From contig NZ_CALKTS010000102.1 in NCBI RefSeq assembly GCF_937997595.1, positions 1 through 16,399 on the forward strand: DNA of 16,399 nt. Reading direction: 5' to 3'. Made by a program: the position numbers and the translations under genes. The stretch is from an uncultured Campylobacter sp. Lineage in GTDB: Bacteria > Campylobacterota > Campylobacteria > Campylobacterales > Campylobacteraceae. Below the pieces are notes generated by a model. The model did not search any database. It was not told the DNA's origin and worked only from the letters and a program-made list of their open reading frames with translations. Shown in pieces: positions 7,569 through 15,672 of the stretch. The first letter of the stretch is position 1, and the number at the start of each line of letters is the position of its first letter.

Positions 7569-7586
7569 TTACTTAAATTTGAGTAA
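7569..7586. repeat. 18-nt dyad centred on AAATTT between pseudopilin gene and metG
   Basis: TTACTTAAATTTGAGTAA is a near-perfect palindrome (one mismatched pair next to the core) that fills much of the 43-nt gap upstream of metG. It could be an operator, part of a hairpin in the metG leader, or one more copy of the RAATTY element. I see no T-box or SAM riboswitch here. Confidence 0.4.
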
Positions 7587-7600
7587 AAATTTTATTAGTC

Positions 7601-8290
7601 CTATTGCGCGGCTGTGCCGGTATTAGAATTTAGCGTGTATCTTACGTATCCGGTCTCCGGCTCGATAGTAATACTAGCGGTCTCTTTCGCATCATTGGTA
7701 AGCGTGATTACGCATGGATTTTGACCCACAAAAAGCCTATCATATGGCACTACAGAATTAGCAAGCTGCCCCATAGGGCGACCATAAGAATCAAAGGAGA
7801 TGGTGTGATTGTTTCCATTACCGCAATTAGTAAATTGTATATTTCTTATATTATATGTTGCTCCTAAATTTAGCTTTTGATTCATTCTTGCACCATCAGT
7901 ATTGGCAGGTTGCCTAGCAAAGCCCGAAGTAAGCAGTTTGTTAGGATTTTGCGGATCAGCTGCCATAGAATTTAGGCTATTTGGTTGTCCGTTTGAACCC
8001 GGGAAAGCTCCGTTATCCCAATATATATTATATCGCCATCCTGCTGCAGAGCCCGGTGCTCCTTGATCGGTAAATTGAATCCTCCAAAATCTCTTAAACC
8101 AATTAGGATCGTCAGGATCGAATTTGTTATCGTTCATCGCAAGCTGCTGCGTGTAACGAATATGAGCAGCTACTTGATCTGCCGCCTCCACAAGGCTATT
8201 TCGATTGATTTGAGGCACTGCCACCGCCGCTAGAATTCCAACCACCACGATGATGAAAATCAGCTCTATCATAGTAAATGCTTTTTTCAT
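7601..8290 (-). CDS. Type IV pilin-like (pseudopilin) protein, competence or type II secretion type
   Basis: 229 residues. The N-terminus MKKAFTMIELIFIIVVVGIL is a class III prepilin signal: two Lys, then a cleavage site before Phe with Glu at mature position 5, followed by one hydrophobic helix (to about residue 26). The residue before the cut is Ala rather than the classical Gly, which is common in this bacterial group. The rest is a soluble periplasmic domain with only two Cys (in TNCGNGNN and NPCVITL), likely a disulfide. Campylobacter carries type II-secretion-like pseudopilins such as CtsG that work in natural transformation, and this may be such a protein, but I cannot tell which. The start is backed by AAAGG before ATG. 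It lies 27 nt after the GT-C-like gene and 43 nt before metG, and is more AT-rich than metG. Confidence 0.82.
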   Translation of the reverse strand: MKKAFTMIELIFIIVVVGILAAVAVPQINRNSLVEAADQVAAHIRYTQQLAMNDNKFDPDDPNWFKRFWRIQFTDQGAPGSAAGWRYNIYWDNGAFPGSNGQPNSLNSMAADPQNPNKLLTSGFARQPANTDGARMNQKLNLGATYNIRNIQFTNCGNGNNHTISFDSYGRPMGQLANSVVPYDRLFVGQNPCVITLTNDAKETASITIEPETGYVRYTLNSNTGTAAQ

Positions 8291-8317
8291 AATTTTTACC
8301 TTTCATAAAAATTTTGT

Positions 8318-9559
8318 TTATATTTTAACATAAAATTTAGCAATTCGCACGCCTCGCTTGTAAATATCTATATTTTGTATCGAATTTTTATGATCCAAGA
8401 CATATTCCGGCTCATCCGCATAGATAAAAGCGCTATCCCCGCTAGGCAGTCCGTAAAATTTCAGGCGCAGGCAGAGCCTCTCGTCTTCGCAGCTTACGTT
8501 TTTTACTCCGCGATTTTTTAACTCACTTGCCAGCTGCCTAGCTACGTCGAATTTATAGATGAAATGCCGCTGCGGTTTGTTTGCGAACATCGCCTCATAC
8601 ATCACATCGCTAAAAATCACTGCAAAATAGCTCACCGCTAAGCTTACCAGCGTTACACCCACGGCGATCTTGTGAAAGGTGCGAAATTTAGGCAATCTAA
8701 CGCGGTACGAATTAAACAAAACCCGAATGATTAAAGGCGTAGCGATGACGCAATACGGCAGCATCATCTCAAGCGGCACGCGCTGTCTTAGCGAAAAAAG
8801 CATCGTTAGACAAAGCGCGCTCGTGGCTATGAACCACAGCAGGCTCTTTTCCTCTTTGATCCAAATTCTATAGATCGTGTAGATGAAAAATAAAAACACC
8901 AAAGGCGAAAACGCGCCCGCAAAAACGCCCACGGTGTCTAAAAAATACCCCTTCGGCTTGCCCTCCGAGCTTACGTCGTAAAAGATCACGCTGAAGCTAA
9001 ATAGCGCTATGCAAAGTAGCAAAAGCTCCTTTTTGCGCGTATAAAGCGCCCAAATTCCAAAGCCTACGTAGAGCATAAAAAACGCTCGGTCGATCAGGGC
9101 GCAAACGGACAGAAGCACGAAAAGCGCGATATTGTATTCGCTCTTTGCAAAATATATCGCCAGCAGCGTGAAAAAAACAATGATGCCCGCGGGATTTAGC
9201 AAGATCGCGCTACTCATCGACGCAGGAAGCGCCATAAATAGCGCCGTAGCGACCACTCTATCGAAGCGGCGCTTTAGAATAAATTTTGAAATTTTATAGA
9301 TCATCGCGACGTTTGCGAAGTGGATCAAAATAAACGGCACGCGCAGAGCGTAGTCGTTGCGCCCGAAAATTTCGCAGCTTAAATTTGCGATTAGCGAAAC
9401 GAGGGATTTTTTATCATAAAAAATTTCGGCTTCGTAGTAGCTGATGCTTAAATTTGAGATCGCATAAAGCAAAAATATGCCCTGGAACAGGCACATTATG
9501 GAGATCACGAAAATTTCGTTTTGATAAAGCTTCTTCACTCTCATCCTTGCTGCGGGCAC
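8318..9559 (-). CDS. Putative GT-C-type membrane glycosyltransferase (ArnT/PMT-like)
   Basis: 413 residues as given, with about nine to ten hydrophobic segments and a soluble C-terminal part from about residue 330. Near the N-terminus, after the first helix, YYEAEIFYD (41-49) lies where GT-C enzymes have their acidic catalytic motif. It is followed by FGRNDYALRVPFILIHF (65-81), very like the 'FG-N-ALR-P' segment of ArnT/PMT-family proteins. Such enzymes move a sugar from a lipid carrier to lipid A, protein or glycan at the periplasmic face. The acceptor is unknown; the adjacent pseudopilin is one possibility. The GTG at 9559 has no ribosome binding site. The GTG at 9538, preceded by AAGG with six-base spacing, is a better start and gives 406 residues. 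Separated from the upstream phosphoribosyltransferase by a large inverted repeat, so perhaps a new transcription unit. Confidence 0.6.
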   Translation of the reverse strand: MPAARMRVKKLYQNEIFVISIMCLFQGIFLLYAISNLSISYYEAEIFYDKKSLVSLIANLSCEIFGRNDYALRVPFILIHFANVAMIYKISKFILKRRFDRVVATALFMALPASMSSAILLNPAGIIVFFTLLAIYFAKSEYNIALFVLLSVCALIDRAFFMLYVGFGIWALYTRKKELLLLCIALFSFSVIFYDVSSEGKPKGYFLDTVGVFAGAFSPLVFLFFIYTIYRIWIKEEKSLLWFIATSALCLTMLFSLRQRVPLEMMLPYCVIATPLIIRVLFNSYRVRLPKFRTFHKIAVGVTLVSLAVSYFAVIFSDVMYEAMFANKPQRHFIYKFDVARQLASELKNRGVKNVSCEDERLCLRLKFYGLPSGDSAFIYADEPEYVLDHKNSIQNIDIYKRGVRIAKFYVKI

Positions 9560-9560
9560 T

Positions 9561-9643
9561 TTAAATTTACGGCTAAATTCTTCGGCTGAAATTTTATAAA
9601 ATTTAAACTGCCGAATCTTTTAAAATTTAGCCGCTAAATTTAA
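9561..9643. repeat. 83-nt nested inverted repeat between phosphoribosyltransferase and GT-C genes
   Basis: Arms pair in layers: TTAAATTTA (9561-9569) with TAAATTTAA (9635-9643); GGCTAAATT (9571-9579) with AATTTAGCC (9624-9632); TTCGGC (9581-9586) with GCCGAA (9610-9615); and a central perfect 16-nt palindrome AAATTTTATAAAATTT (9589-9604). About 32 base pairs are possible with small bulges. There is no clear T-run on the minus side, so it is not a typical intrinsic terminator for the upstream genes. It could still act as a transcript end, an RNA-stabilising hairpin, a cruciform or a protein-binding site. It fills nearly all of the 96-nt gap. Confidence 0.75.
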
Positions 9644-9655
9644 CCGGGCGCCGCT

Positions 9656-10105
9656 TCATTCCTCTATCGTATAATTTTCCCAAAAGAAATTTATCCACTC
9701 ATCCGTCTTTGAAATTTTAAAATCGGGCTGGATAAGCGCCTTAGGTTTGTAAAAAATCACCGCGGTTTTAAGCTCTATTTGCGGGAATTTCTCCAGCAGC
9801 ACGCGCTTGATCTCGACCATGCTGTCGCCGCTGTCGATGATATCGTCCACCAGCAGCACGCGCTTGTAAAGCTCCAGATCGGGCACGTTGAAAACGTCGA
9901 TGGTATCGAGCTTTTTGGTGTCTGCGTAGTGGATGGAATTTATCGAAAATATCGTCCGCATATCAAGCGCATTGGCTAGCGCGTGACCGAATGTGAGCCC
10001 GCCTCTAGCGATCGCCACGATTGCATCGGGCATAAATTCGTCCCTAACCTGCTTTGCTATAACTCTTGCGTCGCGATCCATCTCGTCAAAACTATAAAAT
10101 CTCAT
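9656..10105 (-). CDS. Purine phosphoribosyltransferase (hypoxanthine/xanthine/guanine type)
   Basis: 149 residues, the size of compact Gpt/Hpt-type enzymes, which join a purine base to PRPP to make a nucleotide in the cytoplasm. The PRPP-binding signature VLLVDDIIDSGDS is at 83-95. ARGGL (33-37) is the PRPP pyrophosphate loop region, and WINFFWE (137-143) near the C-terminus matches the tryptophan-containing base-recognition end of xanthine-guanine type enzymes. The exact base is not settled by sequence; hypoxanthine, xanthine and guanine are all possible. It starts 15 nt after the purine permease gene, with AAGGAAAGAT before the ATG, so uptake and salvage are in one operon. C. jejuni Cj1370 occupies the same place as I recall. 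Confidence 0.85.
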   Translation of the reverse strand: MRFYSFDEMDRDARVIAKQVRDEFMPDAIVAIARGGLTFGHALANALDMRTIFSINSIHYADTKKLDTIDVFNVPDLELYKRVLLVDDIIDSGDSMVEIKRVLLEKFPQIELKTAVIFYKPKALIQPDFKISKTDEWINFFWENYTIEE

Positions 10106-10120
10106 ATCTTTCCTTAAAAT

Positions 10121-11416
10121 TTAATGCATCAAAAATACTAAAATGCTGATAAATCCAAGCGTCAAAACACCTAAATTTAAATCTTTTATCCTGCGCTGAG
10201 CGAGCCTAACTATGATATATGCGATGAAGCCAAAGCTTAAGCCGTTGGTGATCGAGTAGGTAAAAGGCATCAAAAATACTATAAAAAACGCTGGGATTAA
10301 AATTCCAGCGTCGCTATAATCGATCTTGCCAAGCTCGCTAAACATCAAAACCCCGACCATTACGAGGATCGGATAGATCGCATTTGCCGGGATCGCCTTA
10401 AATAGCGGCAGCATAAACAGCGTCAGCACGAAAAATATAGCGCAAAACACTGCGGTAAGCCCCGTGCGGCCGCCCGCTTCTACTCCACTCGCGCTTTCGG
10501 CAAATGCAGTGACCGTGCTCGTGCCGATAACAGCGCCTGCGACGCTACCTATCGCATCGGAGGTTAAATTTCTAGATAGTTTTTTCATGCCGTCTTTGCT
10601 GTTCTCTCCAAAAAGCCCTGCGCGGTTTCCCACGCCGGTTAGAGTACCGATACTATCGAATAGATGCGTGACAAAAAATGTGATTATAAAAGGCACGAAC
10701 GCAAGCTTTAGCGCTCCGGGGATATCTAGCTTAGCAAATATCGGCGTTATGCCGCTTGGCGCGCTTACTATGCCATGCGGTGCGGGCGAAATTCCAGCCA
10801 CCCACGCAACGCACGAAGTAATCAAGATGCTTAAGATAAACGCCGCCTTGATTCTAAGCACGAAGAGCACCAGCACGACCGCTAAGCCTAAAATTCCAAG
10901 CAAAACGTTTAGATCTTTTAAATTTCCCAAAGTTACTAGCGTCGCCTGACTAGGCGCGATGACACCCATCTGTTTAAGTCCGATAAAGCAGATGAAAGCC
11001 CCGATACCAGCACTTATTGCGCGGCGCAGATCAAGCGGGATAGATTTGATAACCCAAACGCGAAAATTGGTAAACGAAAGCACGGTAAAAAGCGCTCCGC
11101 TTATCGCTACGATGCCAAGTGCACTCTGCCACGGCAGCTTCGCATCCACGCACAACGCAAAGGTAAAATACGCATTTAGCCCCATGCCGACGCTAAGCGC
11201 AACGGGGGTATTTGCAAAGAGCCCGTTAAATAGCGTTGCGATTATCGTGATAAGCGCAGTTGCCGTAACCAGCGCATCAAACGGCATGCCTGCGATGCTC
11301 ATAATGTTAGCGTTTACCGGCACGATGTAAATCATCGCCAAAAACGTAGTAAGTCCCGCGATAAGCTCCTGCCTTACCGACGTTTTTGCCGCGGCGAGAT
11401 GAAAGAATTTCTCCAC
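10121..11416 (-). CDS. AzgA-family purine permease (NCS2 superfamily)
   Basis: 431-residue inner-membrane transporter with the continuous hydrophobic profile of 12-14 helices. Family-typical words are RQELIAGLTTFLAMIYIVPVN (16-36), VGMGLNAYF near residue 80, and STVTAFAESASGVEAGGRTG in the middle of the second half, the AzgA signature region. AzgA-type proteins import hypoxanthine, guanine or adenine by proton symport. The start is a GTG at 11416 with a very strong ribosome binding site (AAAGGAGGAGCAA). It lies 18 nt after mqnE and 15 nt before the phosphoribosyltransferase. Together they form a clear three-gene operon, in the order I recall for C. jejuni Cj1368-Cj1370. Confidence 0.9.
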   Translation of the reverse strand: MEKFFHLAAAKTSVRQELIAGLTTFLAMIYIVPVNANIMSIAGMPFDALVTATALITIIATLFNGLFANTPVALSVGMGLNAYFTFALCVDAKLPWQSALGIVAISGALFTVLSFTNFRVWVIKSIPLDLRRAISAGIGAFICFIGLKQMGVIAPSQATLVTLGNLKDLNVLLGILGLAVVLVLFVLRIKAAFILSILITSCVAWVAGISPAPHGIVSAPSGITPIFAKLDIPGALKLAFVPFIITFFVTHLFDSIGTLTGVGNRAGLFGENSKDGMKKLSRNLTSDAIGSVAGAVIGTSTVTAFAESASGVEAGGRTGLTAVFCAIFFVLTLFMLPLFKAIPANAIYPILVMVGVLMFSELGKIDYSDAGILIPAFFIVFLMPFTYSITNGLSFGFIAYIIVRLAQRRIKDLNLGVLTLGFISILVFLMH

Positions 11417-11434
11417 TTGCTCCTCCTTTAGAAT

Positions 11435-12517
11435 TTATTCGTAAATTTCGATCTGATTGTACAAGCTGTCGCGCTCGACCGGCACAAAGCCTGCCGTGCT
11501 GATCATATCGATAAAATCGCGCTTGCTCTGCCCTTTTTTGCTGCCGGCGCCGGCGCTACTTTGAATGCTTTCGTTCTCGATCGTTCCGTCAAGATCATCC
11601 GCGCCGAAATCCTGCGCTACGAGGGCTAAGCTTAAGGTCGAAGTCGCCCAATACGCCTTGATATGCGCGACGTTATCGAGCAAAATTCTACTAATCGCGA
11701 TCGTTTTTAAAATTTCGACCGAGCCCAAAAAGCCCTTCACATCTAGGTAGTTATTCTCGCGCTGATACACGAGCGGGATGAAAGCGTTGAAACCGCCGCC
11801 GTTAGCGCGATCTAGGCTCTCATCTTGCAGCGCGCGGATACGCAAGATGTGATCTATGCGGTGAGCGCAGCTTTCGATATGGCCAAAGAGCATCGTGGCG
11901 TTGCTCTGACGCCCGCGCGCATGCCACAGCGAGTGGATTTGCAGCCACTGCTCGCTTGAGACCTTGCCTTTGCAAATTTGATCCCTGATCTGCTCGTCAA
12001 AAATTTCGGCGCCGCCCCCGGGCATCGAATCCACGCCGCTTTGCATCATCAGCTCTATCGTCTCTTCGTAGTTCATCTTCCACTTTCGCCGCCAGTAATC
12101 GATCTCCGCCGCGGTCATCGCCTTGATGTGCAGAAGCGGATATTTTTGCTTTATCGCTTTGAAAATTCCCAAATATTGCTGCGGCGTAACGAACGGATTG
12201 TGCGAGCTTACGATATGAATCTCCTTCGTGCCGCGCGCTACGGTCTCATCCACGATACGCATGATCTCATCATCGCTCATCGTATAGGCGTTTTCGTTCT
12301 TGCGGTGCGCCGAAAATGCGCAAAATTTACAGGTATCTGCGCATAAATTCGAAGGATTGATATGACGATTTGCGTTGAAATAGACGTTTTTGCCGTTTTT
12401 TTCTTTGCGAATAGCAAAGGCAAATTTGCCCAGATCGAAAAGATCCAAATCCCATAACTTCACGCCGTCTTCGTAATTTAACCTCTCGCCGCTTTGTAGT
12501 TTTTCTAAAATTTCCAT
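11435..12517 (-). CDS. mqnE: Aminofutalosine synthase MqnE (radical SAM)
   Basis: 360 residues. Radical SAM enzyme of the futalosine menaquinone pathway that joins the chorismate-derived enolpyruvyl benzoate to SAM-derived adenosine, giving 6-amino-6-deoxyfutalosine. The 4Fe-4S cluster ligands are Cys59, Cys63 and Cys66 (LCADTCKFCAF). KEIHIVSSHNP, IKAMTAAEI, MPGGGAEIF, ATMLFGHIE and SSAGAGSKKG are characteristic of MqnE rather than of the related cyclase MqnC, where the third-strand region usually reads as a 'QGG' motif. The start is ATG at 12517 with GGGAAATCG upstream; a TATAAT box lies 29 nt before the start codon. First gene of an operon with a purine permease and a phosphoribosyltransferase. 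Confidence 0.92.
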   Translation of the reverse strand: MEILEKLQSGERLNYEDGVKLWDLDLFDLGKFAFAIRKEKNGKNVYFNANRHINPSNLCADTCKFCAFSAHRKNENAYTMSDDEIMRIVDETVARGTKEIHIVSSHNPFVTPQQYLGIFKAIKQKYPLLHIKAMTAAEIDYWRRKWKMNYEETIELMMQSGVDSMPGGGAEIFDEQIRDQICKGKVSSEQWLQIHSLWHARGRQSNATMLFGHIESCAHRIDHILRIRALQDESLDRANGGGFNAFIPLVYQRENNYLDVKGFLGSVEILKTIAISRILLDNVAHIKAYWATSTLSLALVAQDFGADDLDGTIENESIQSSAGAGSKKGQSKRDFIDMISTAGFVPVERDSLYNQIEIYE

Positions 12518-12545
12518 CGATTTCCCAAGCCAAATTTTAAAGCTA

Positions 12546-12551
12546 ATTATA
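12546..12551 (-). promoter_or_regulatory. Probable -10 box for the mqnE operon
   Basis: Reading the minus strand, a perfect TATAAT occurs in an AT-rich context (AAAAAATTATATAATTAG) 29 nt before the mqnE start. No good -35 box is seen, which is normal for the main sigma factor of Campylobacter. No functional evidence. Confidence 0.5.
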
Positions 12552-12624
12552 TAATTTTTTGCTTACAAAACGGATAAGCGGACTAAATTTAGAGCCGAAT
12601 TTTCGTTAATTTAAAATAGCGTAG

Positions 12625-12630
12625 TAAAAT
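12625..12630 (+). promoter_or_regulatory. Possible -10 box for glmS
   Basis: TAAAAT at 12625-12630, 30 nt before the glmS ATG in the 143-nt divergent gap shared with mqnE. It is one mismatch from TATAAT and lies in AT-rich DNA. Weak evidence from position and similarity only. Confidence 0.3.
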
Positions 12631-12660
12631 GAGCGCCAAATTTTAAATAAGGAAAACAAG

Positions 12661-14478
12661 ATGTGTGGAATCGTAGGTTACATCGGAAGCGAAGAGAAGA
12701 AAAAAATCATACTTGATGGCCTTAAGGAGCTCGAGTATCGCGGATACGATAGCGCGGGCCTTGCCGTGATGGATCAGAGCGCAAACATAAAGTATTTCAA
12801 AGCAGTCGGCAAGCTGAATAATCTGGAAGCTAAGATGAAAGATTACCAAAGCAGCGGCTTTGGCGTCGCAATCGGACACACTCGCTGGGCGACGCACGGA
12901 AAGCCCACCGAGCTTAACGCGCATCCGCATTTTGGAGATTTTAGCTTCGTCGTGCATAACGGCATCATCGAAAACTACATCGAGCTAAAGGATGAGCTCG
13001 AAGCGAATGGTGTGAAATTTTTAAGCCAGACCGATACCGAAGTAATAGTGCATCTTTTCGAGAAAAATTTCAAGGCTAGTAACGACACATTTAAGGCGTA
13101 CGAAGCTACAATTAAACGGCTAAAAGGCGCATACGCTACGCTTTTGATCACCAAGGCAGCACCCGGCGAAATTTTCTTTGCTAAAAACGCGGCTCCGCTG
13201 ATCGTCGCAAAAAACGATAAAAACGAAATTTTCTTTAGCTCCTCAGACGCCCCCCTCATCGGGCTTGCGAATACGGCTGCGTATCTGGACGATCAAATTT
13301 ACGGCGTTGCCAAGCTTGGACAAATAGACGTTTTTAAAAACTCTAAACCGCATAATTGCGCCTTTAGTGAGCTCCCTAAAGATAAAGGCTATGCGCAAAA
13401 AGAGGGCTTTAGATTTTTTATGGAAAAAGAAATTTACGAGCAAGCGCAAGTCGTAACCGAAGCAATGATGGGGCGCGTAATAAAGGGCGGCAAGATAAAA
13501 TTTGACGAGCTTGACGCGGCGCTGTTTGAGGGCATCGACGAGGTCGTGTTATGCGCCTGCGGCACGAGCTATCACGCCGCACTCGTAAGCTCGTATCTTT
13601 TCGAGCGCATCGCTAAAATCCGCACGAAAGTAGAAGTTGCCAGCGAATTTCGCTATAAAGAGCCGTTTTTAAACAAGAATTCCTTATTTATCGTGATTTC
13701 GCAAAGTGGCGAGACCGCCGATACCTTAGAGGCACTACATATCGCTAAAAAAGCCGGTCTTAGGACGCTTGCGATCTGCAATGTCGATAACAGCTCGATC
13801 GTGCGCATGGCAGGCAGCGTGATCCTCACCCGCGCAGGCATCGAAAAGGGCGTAGCATCTACGAAGGCCTTTGCGACACAGGTTATGGTGCTATGGATGT
13901 TCGTCGTGTATCTTGCAAATCTGCGCAAAGTCATCTCGGCGCGCATAAATTCCGCTGAAATTTCGGCGATGCTTCATATCCCGCAAATTTTAAAGATCAA
14001 AGACGGCTTGCAGGATAAAATTTACCGCATGAGTAAGCACTATCTGCACGGACACGGCTTTTTCTTTATCGGGCGCGATATTTTCTATCCGCTCGCTCTT
14101 GAGGGCGCGCTCAAGCTCAAAGAGATCTCCTATCTGCACGCGGAAGGCTATCCAAGCGGCGAGATGAAGCACGGACCGATCGCTCTTGCCGATTCTAATC
14201 TCTTTACGGTTGCGCTGATGCCAAAGCATTTGCTCTACGAAAAAACAAAAAGCAATGTCGAAGAGCTTGCCGCGCGCGATGCGTATATTTTAGCTATCAG
14301 CCCGGAAGAGCCCGAGATCGCGGATGATTTTATCAAAACGAGCGAGCAGAGTCACGCGATGAGCGAGTTTTTTGAGATGATGATAATTTTACAAATTCTA
14401 GCTCTTGAAATCTCCGTCAGACTTGGCAACGACGTAGATATGCCGCGAAATTTAGCCAAAAGCGTCACCGTAGAATAA
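12661..14478 (+). CDS. glmS: Glutamine-fructose-6-phosphate aminotransferase (isomerizing) GlmS
   Basis: 605 residues, close to the usual 600-610. Cytoplasmic enzyme that makes glucosamine-6-phosphate from fructose-6-phosphate and glutamine, the entry step to UDP-GlcNAc for peptidoglycan, lipid A and glycans. The N-terminal glutaminase domain starts MCGIVGYIG, with the catalytic Cys2 exposed after Met removal; TRWATHG (73-79), HNGIIEN (99-105) and TDTE (124-127) complete the active site. Two SIS sugar-isomerase domains follow (about 285-605), with CGTSYHAA at 300-307, SQSGET at 347-352, the AEGYPSGEMKHGPIAL loop near 490-505, and the typical C-terminus PRNLAKSVTVE that closes over the active site. 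Start supported by AAGGA upstream. Divergent from mqnE; glmS and mqnE are also near neighbours in C. jejuni as I recall. Confidence 0.97.
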   Translation: MCGIVGYIGSEEKKKIILDGLKELEYRGYDSAGLAVMDQSANIKYFKAVGKLNNLEAKMKDYQSSGFGVAIGHTRWATHGKPTELNAHPHFGDFSFVVHNGIIENYIELKDELEANGVKFLSQTDTEVIVHLFEKNFKASNDTFKAYEATIKRLKGAYATLLITKAAPGEIFFAKNAAPLIVAKNDKNEIFFSSSDAPLIGLANTAAYLDDQIYGVAKLGQIDVFKNSKPHNCAFSELPKDKGYAQKEGFRFFMEKEIYEQAQVVTEAMMGRVIKGGKIKFDELDAALFEGIDEVVLCACGTSYHAALVSSYLFERIAKIRTKVEVASEFRYKEPFLNKNSLFIVISQSGETADTLEALHIAKKAGLRTLAICNVDNSSIVRMAGSVILTRAGIEKGVASTKAFATQVMVLWMFVVYLANLRKVISARINSAEISAMLHIPQILKIKDGLQDKIYRMSKHYLHGHGFFFIGRDIFYPLALEGALKLKEISYLHAEGYPSGEMKHGPIALADSNLFTVALMPKHLLYEKTKSNVEELAARDAYILAISPEEPEIADDFIKTSEQSHAMSEFFEMMIILQILALEISVRLGNDVDMPRNLAKSVTVE

Positions 14479-14538
14479 TCGTTTTTTAAGTTCATTTTGA
14501 CTAATATTTCTCATTAAAAAATCGGGGAATGTTAGTAT

Positions 14539-15672
14539 ATGAGACTTATCGGATTTATTAGAGGTGAAAATGTCATAGTCGCCACGGGCGGGGTCGAGTA
14601 TAGCTACGAAATGCTAGGCGAGCGCGATCCTAGCCTAACCGACGGCGATGAGGTAAGCTTCGACACGCTAGCATCCAGCGCGATAAATATAAAGCGCGTC
14701 GAGGGCTCTAAATCCAAAGACCGCGTAGCGCAAAAAGTAGCCCCACAGCCAAAAGAATCTGCAAAGCAAAACGATGAAATTTTTAGCGATAAGAATTTCG
14801 CAGAAAATAATATATCCGAAGCGCCATTTATTCAAAGCTCTACCGAAAATATCGCAAACGATATATCTGCCGTAAAAGAAGCGAAGGTCGCAAAAAAATT
14901 TAAGAATTTTAAATTTAACCGCAAAGCTAAGCCTACGAGTGCAAAAAAACCGAAATTCTTTGGATTTGAGTTCGTCCAAACCGATGATCTACGCACTACA
15001 CAAAGCGTCGAGAGTAAAATTTATACTTCATCTATCCGCAAGGAAGGGCTTAAATCCATAATCCTGCCCATAGTGCCGATAGTCATTATTTTGATATTCC
15101 GCTCGCAAATCGCAAGCATATTTCTATCTTTTTCGCAGATCGAAGCTTATGTCAATCAAGATACGGTTTATATGGTAATGGATCTGCTGATTTTCCTTAG
15201 TTTTGCACTATTTTATCTGTTGCCGCTTAACCGCGCGATAAACCTACTATCCATAGCGACGCACGATCAATACCCGATACGTCAAATGGCGAATTACAAC
15301 GTCTTTATCATCCTGTGCGTCATCTCTACGATCCTGCAGGATAAGAGCCTGGGGCTGGATGAGTTCGAGCAGATTTTCATCTGCGGCGTGATCGGACTTG
15401 GGCTCATTTCGTTTTATTATAAGCTCAAGGCGTTTGCGTTTATGTTTTTCAAAACTGCAGGCTCGATCCTATTTGCTCCTGCACTGCTCGTAGAGTTCGC
15501 GGCTATTATTTTCATCGGCATCGGCGACCGCTATACTGGCGCGTCGATGAAATTTATGGAGCTTACGGGGCTATTTTTTGCGAGCACGGCGTGGAGATAC
15601 ATCATAATTTTTATCGTTATGTCGCCGCTTTATTTCCTTGGATTTTGTATGCTAAGGCGAATCAAAAAATAA
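14539..15672 (+). CDS. Unknown membrane protein with possible OB/cold-shock-like N-terminal domain
   Basis: 377 residues, function not recognised. Residues 1-54 look like a small beta barrel: GFIRGENVIVATGGVEYSYE, then DGDEVSF and SAINIKRV, the spacing seen in cold-shock/OB-like domains fused to bacterial membrane proteins, though the aromatic RNA-binding residues are not evident. A charged, disordered linker follows (about 55-170, rich in Lys, Ser, Asn, Glu). Six to seven hydrophobic segments fill 172-372 (about 173-198, 210-230, 254-267, 278-294, 297-328, 340-349 and 354-371), ending in a positively charged tail RRIKK. The ATG at 14539 has GGGGA about 11 nt upstream. It starts 60 nt after glmS on the same strand, with no terminator between them, so co-transcription is possible. 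The OB-like call is tentative. Confidence 0.7.
   Translation: MRLIGFIRGENVIVATGGVEYSYEMLGERDPSLTDGDEVSFDTLASSAINIKRVEGSKSKDRVAQKVAPQPKESAKQNDEIFSDKNFAENNISEAPFIQSSTENIANDISAVKEAKVAKKFKNFKFNRKAKPTSAKKPKFFGFEFVQTDDLRTTQSVESKIYTSSIRKEGLKSIILPIVPIVIILIFRSQIASIFLSFSQIEAYVNQDTVYMVMDLLIFLSFALFYLLPLNRAINLLSIATHDQYPIRQMANYNVFIILCVISTILQDKSLGLDEFEQIFICGVIGLGLISFYYKLKAFAFMFFKTAGSILFAPALLVEFAAIIFIGIGDRYTGASMKFMELTGLFFASTAWRYIIIFIVMSPLYFLGFCMLRRIKK

Noticed and set aside
12518..12660. glmS ribozyme or other riboswitch upstream of glmS
   Set aside because: The gap is only 143 nt, AT-rich, lacks the conserved ribozyme core, and such ribozymes belong mainly to Gram-positive bacteria.
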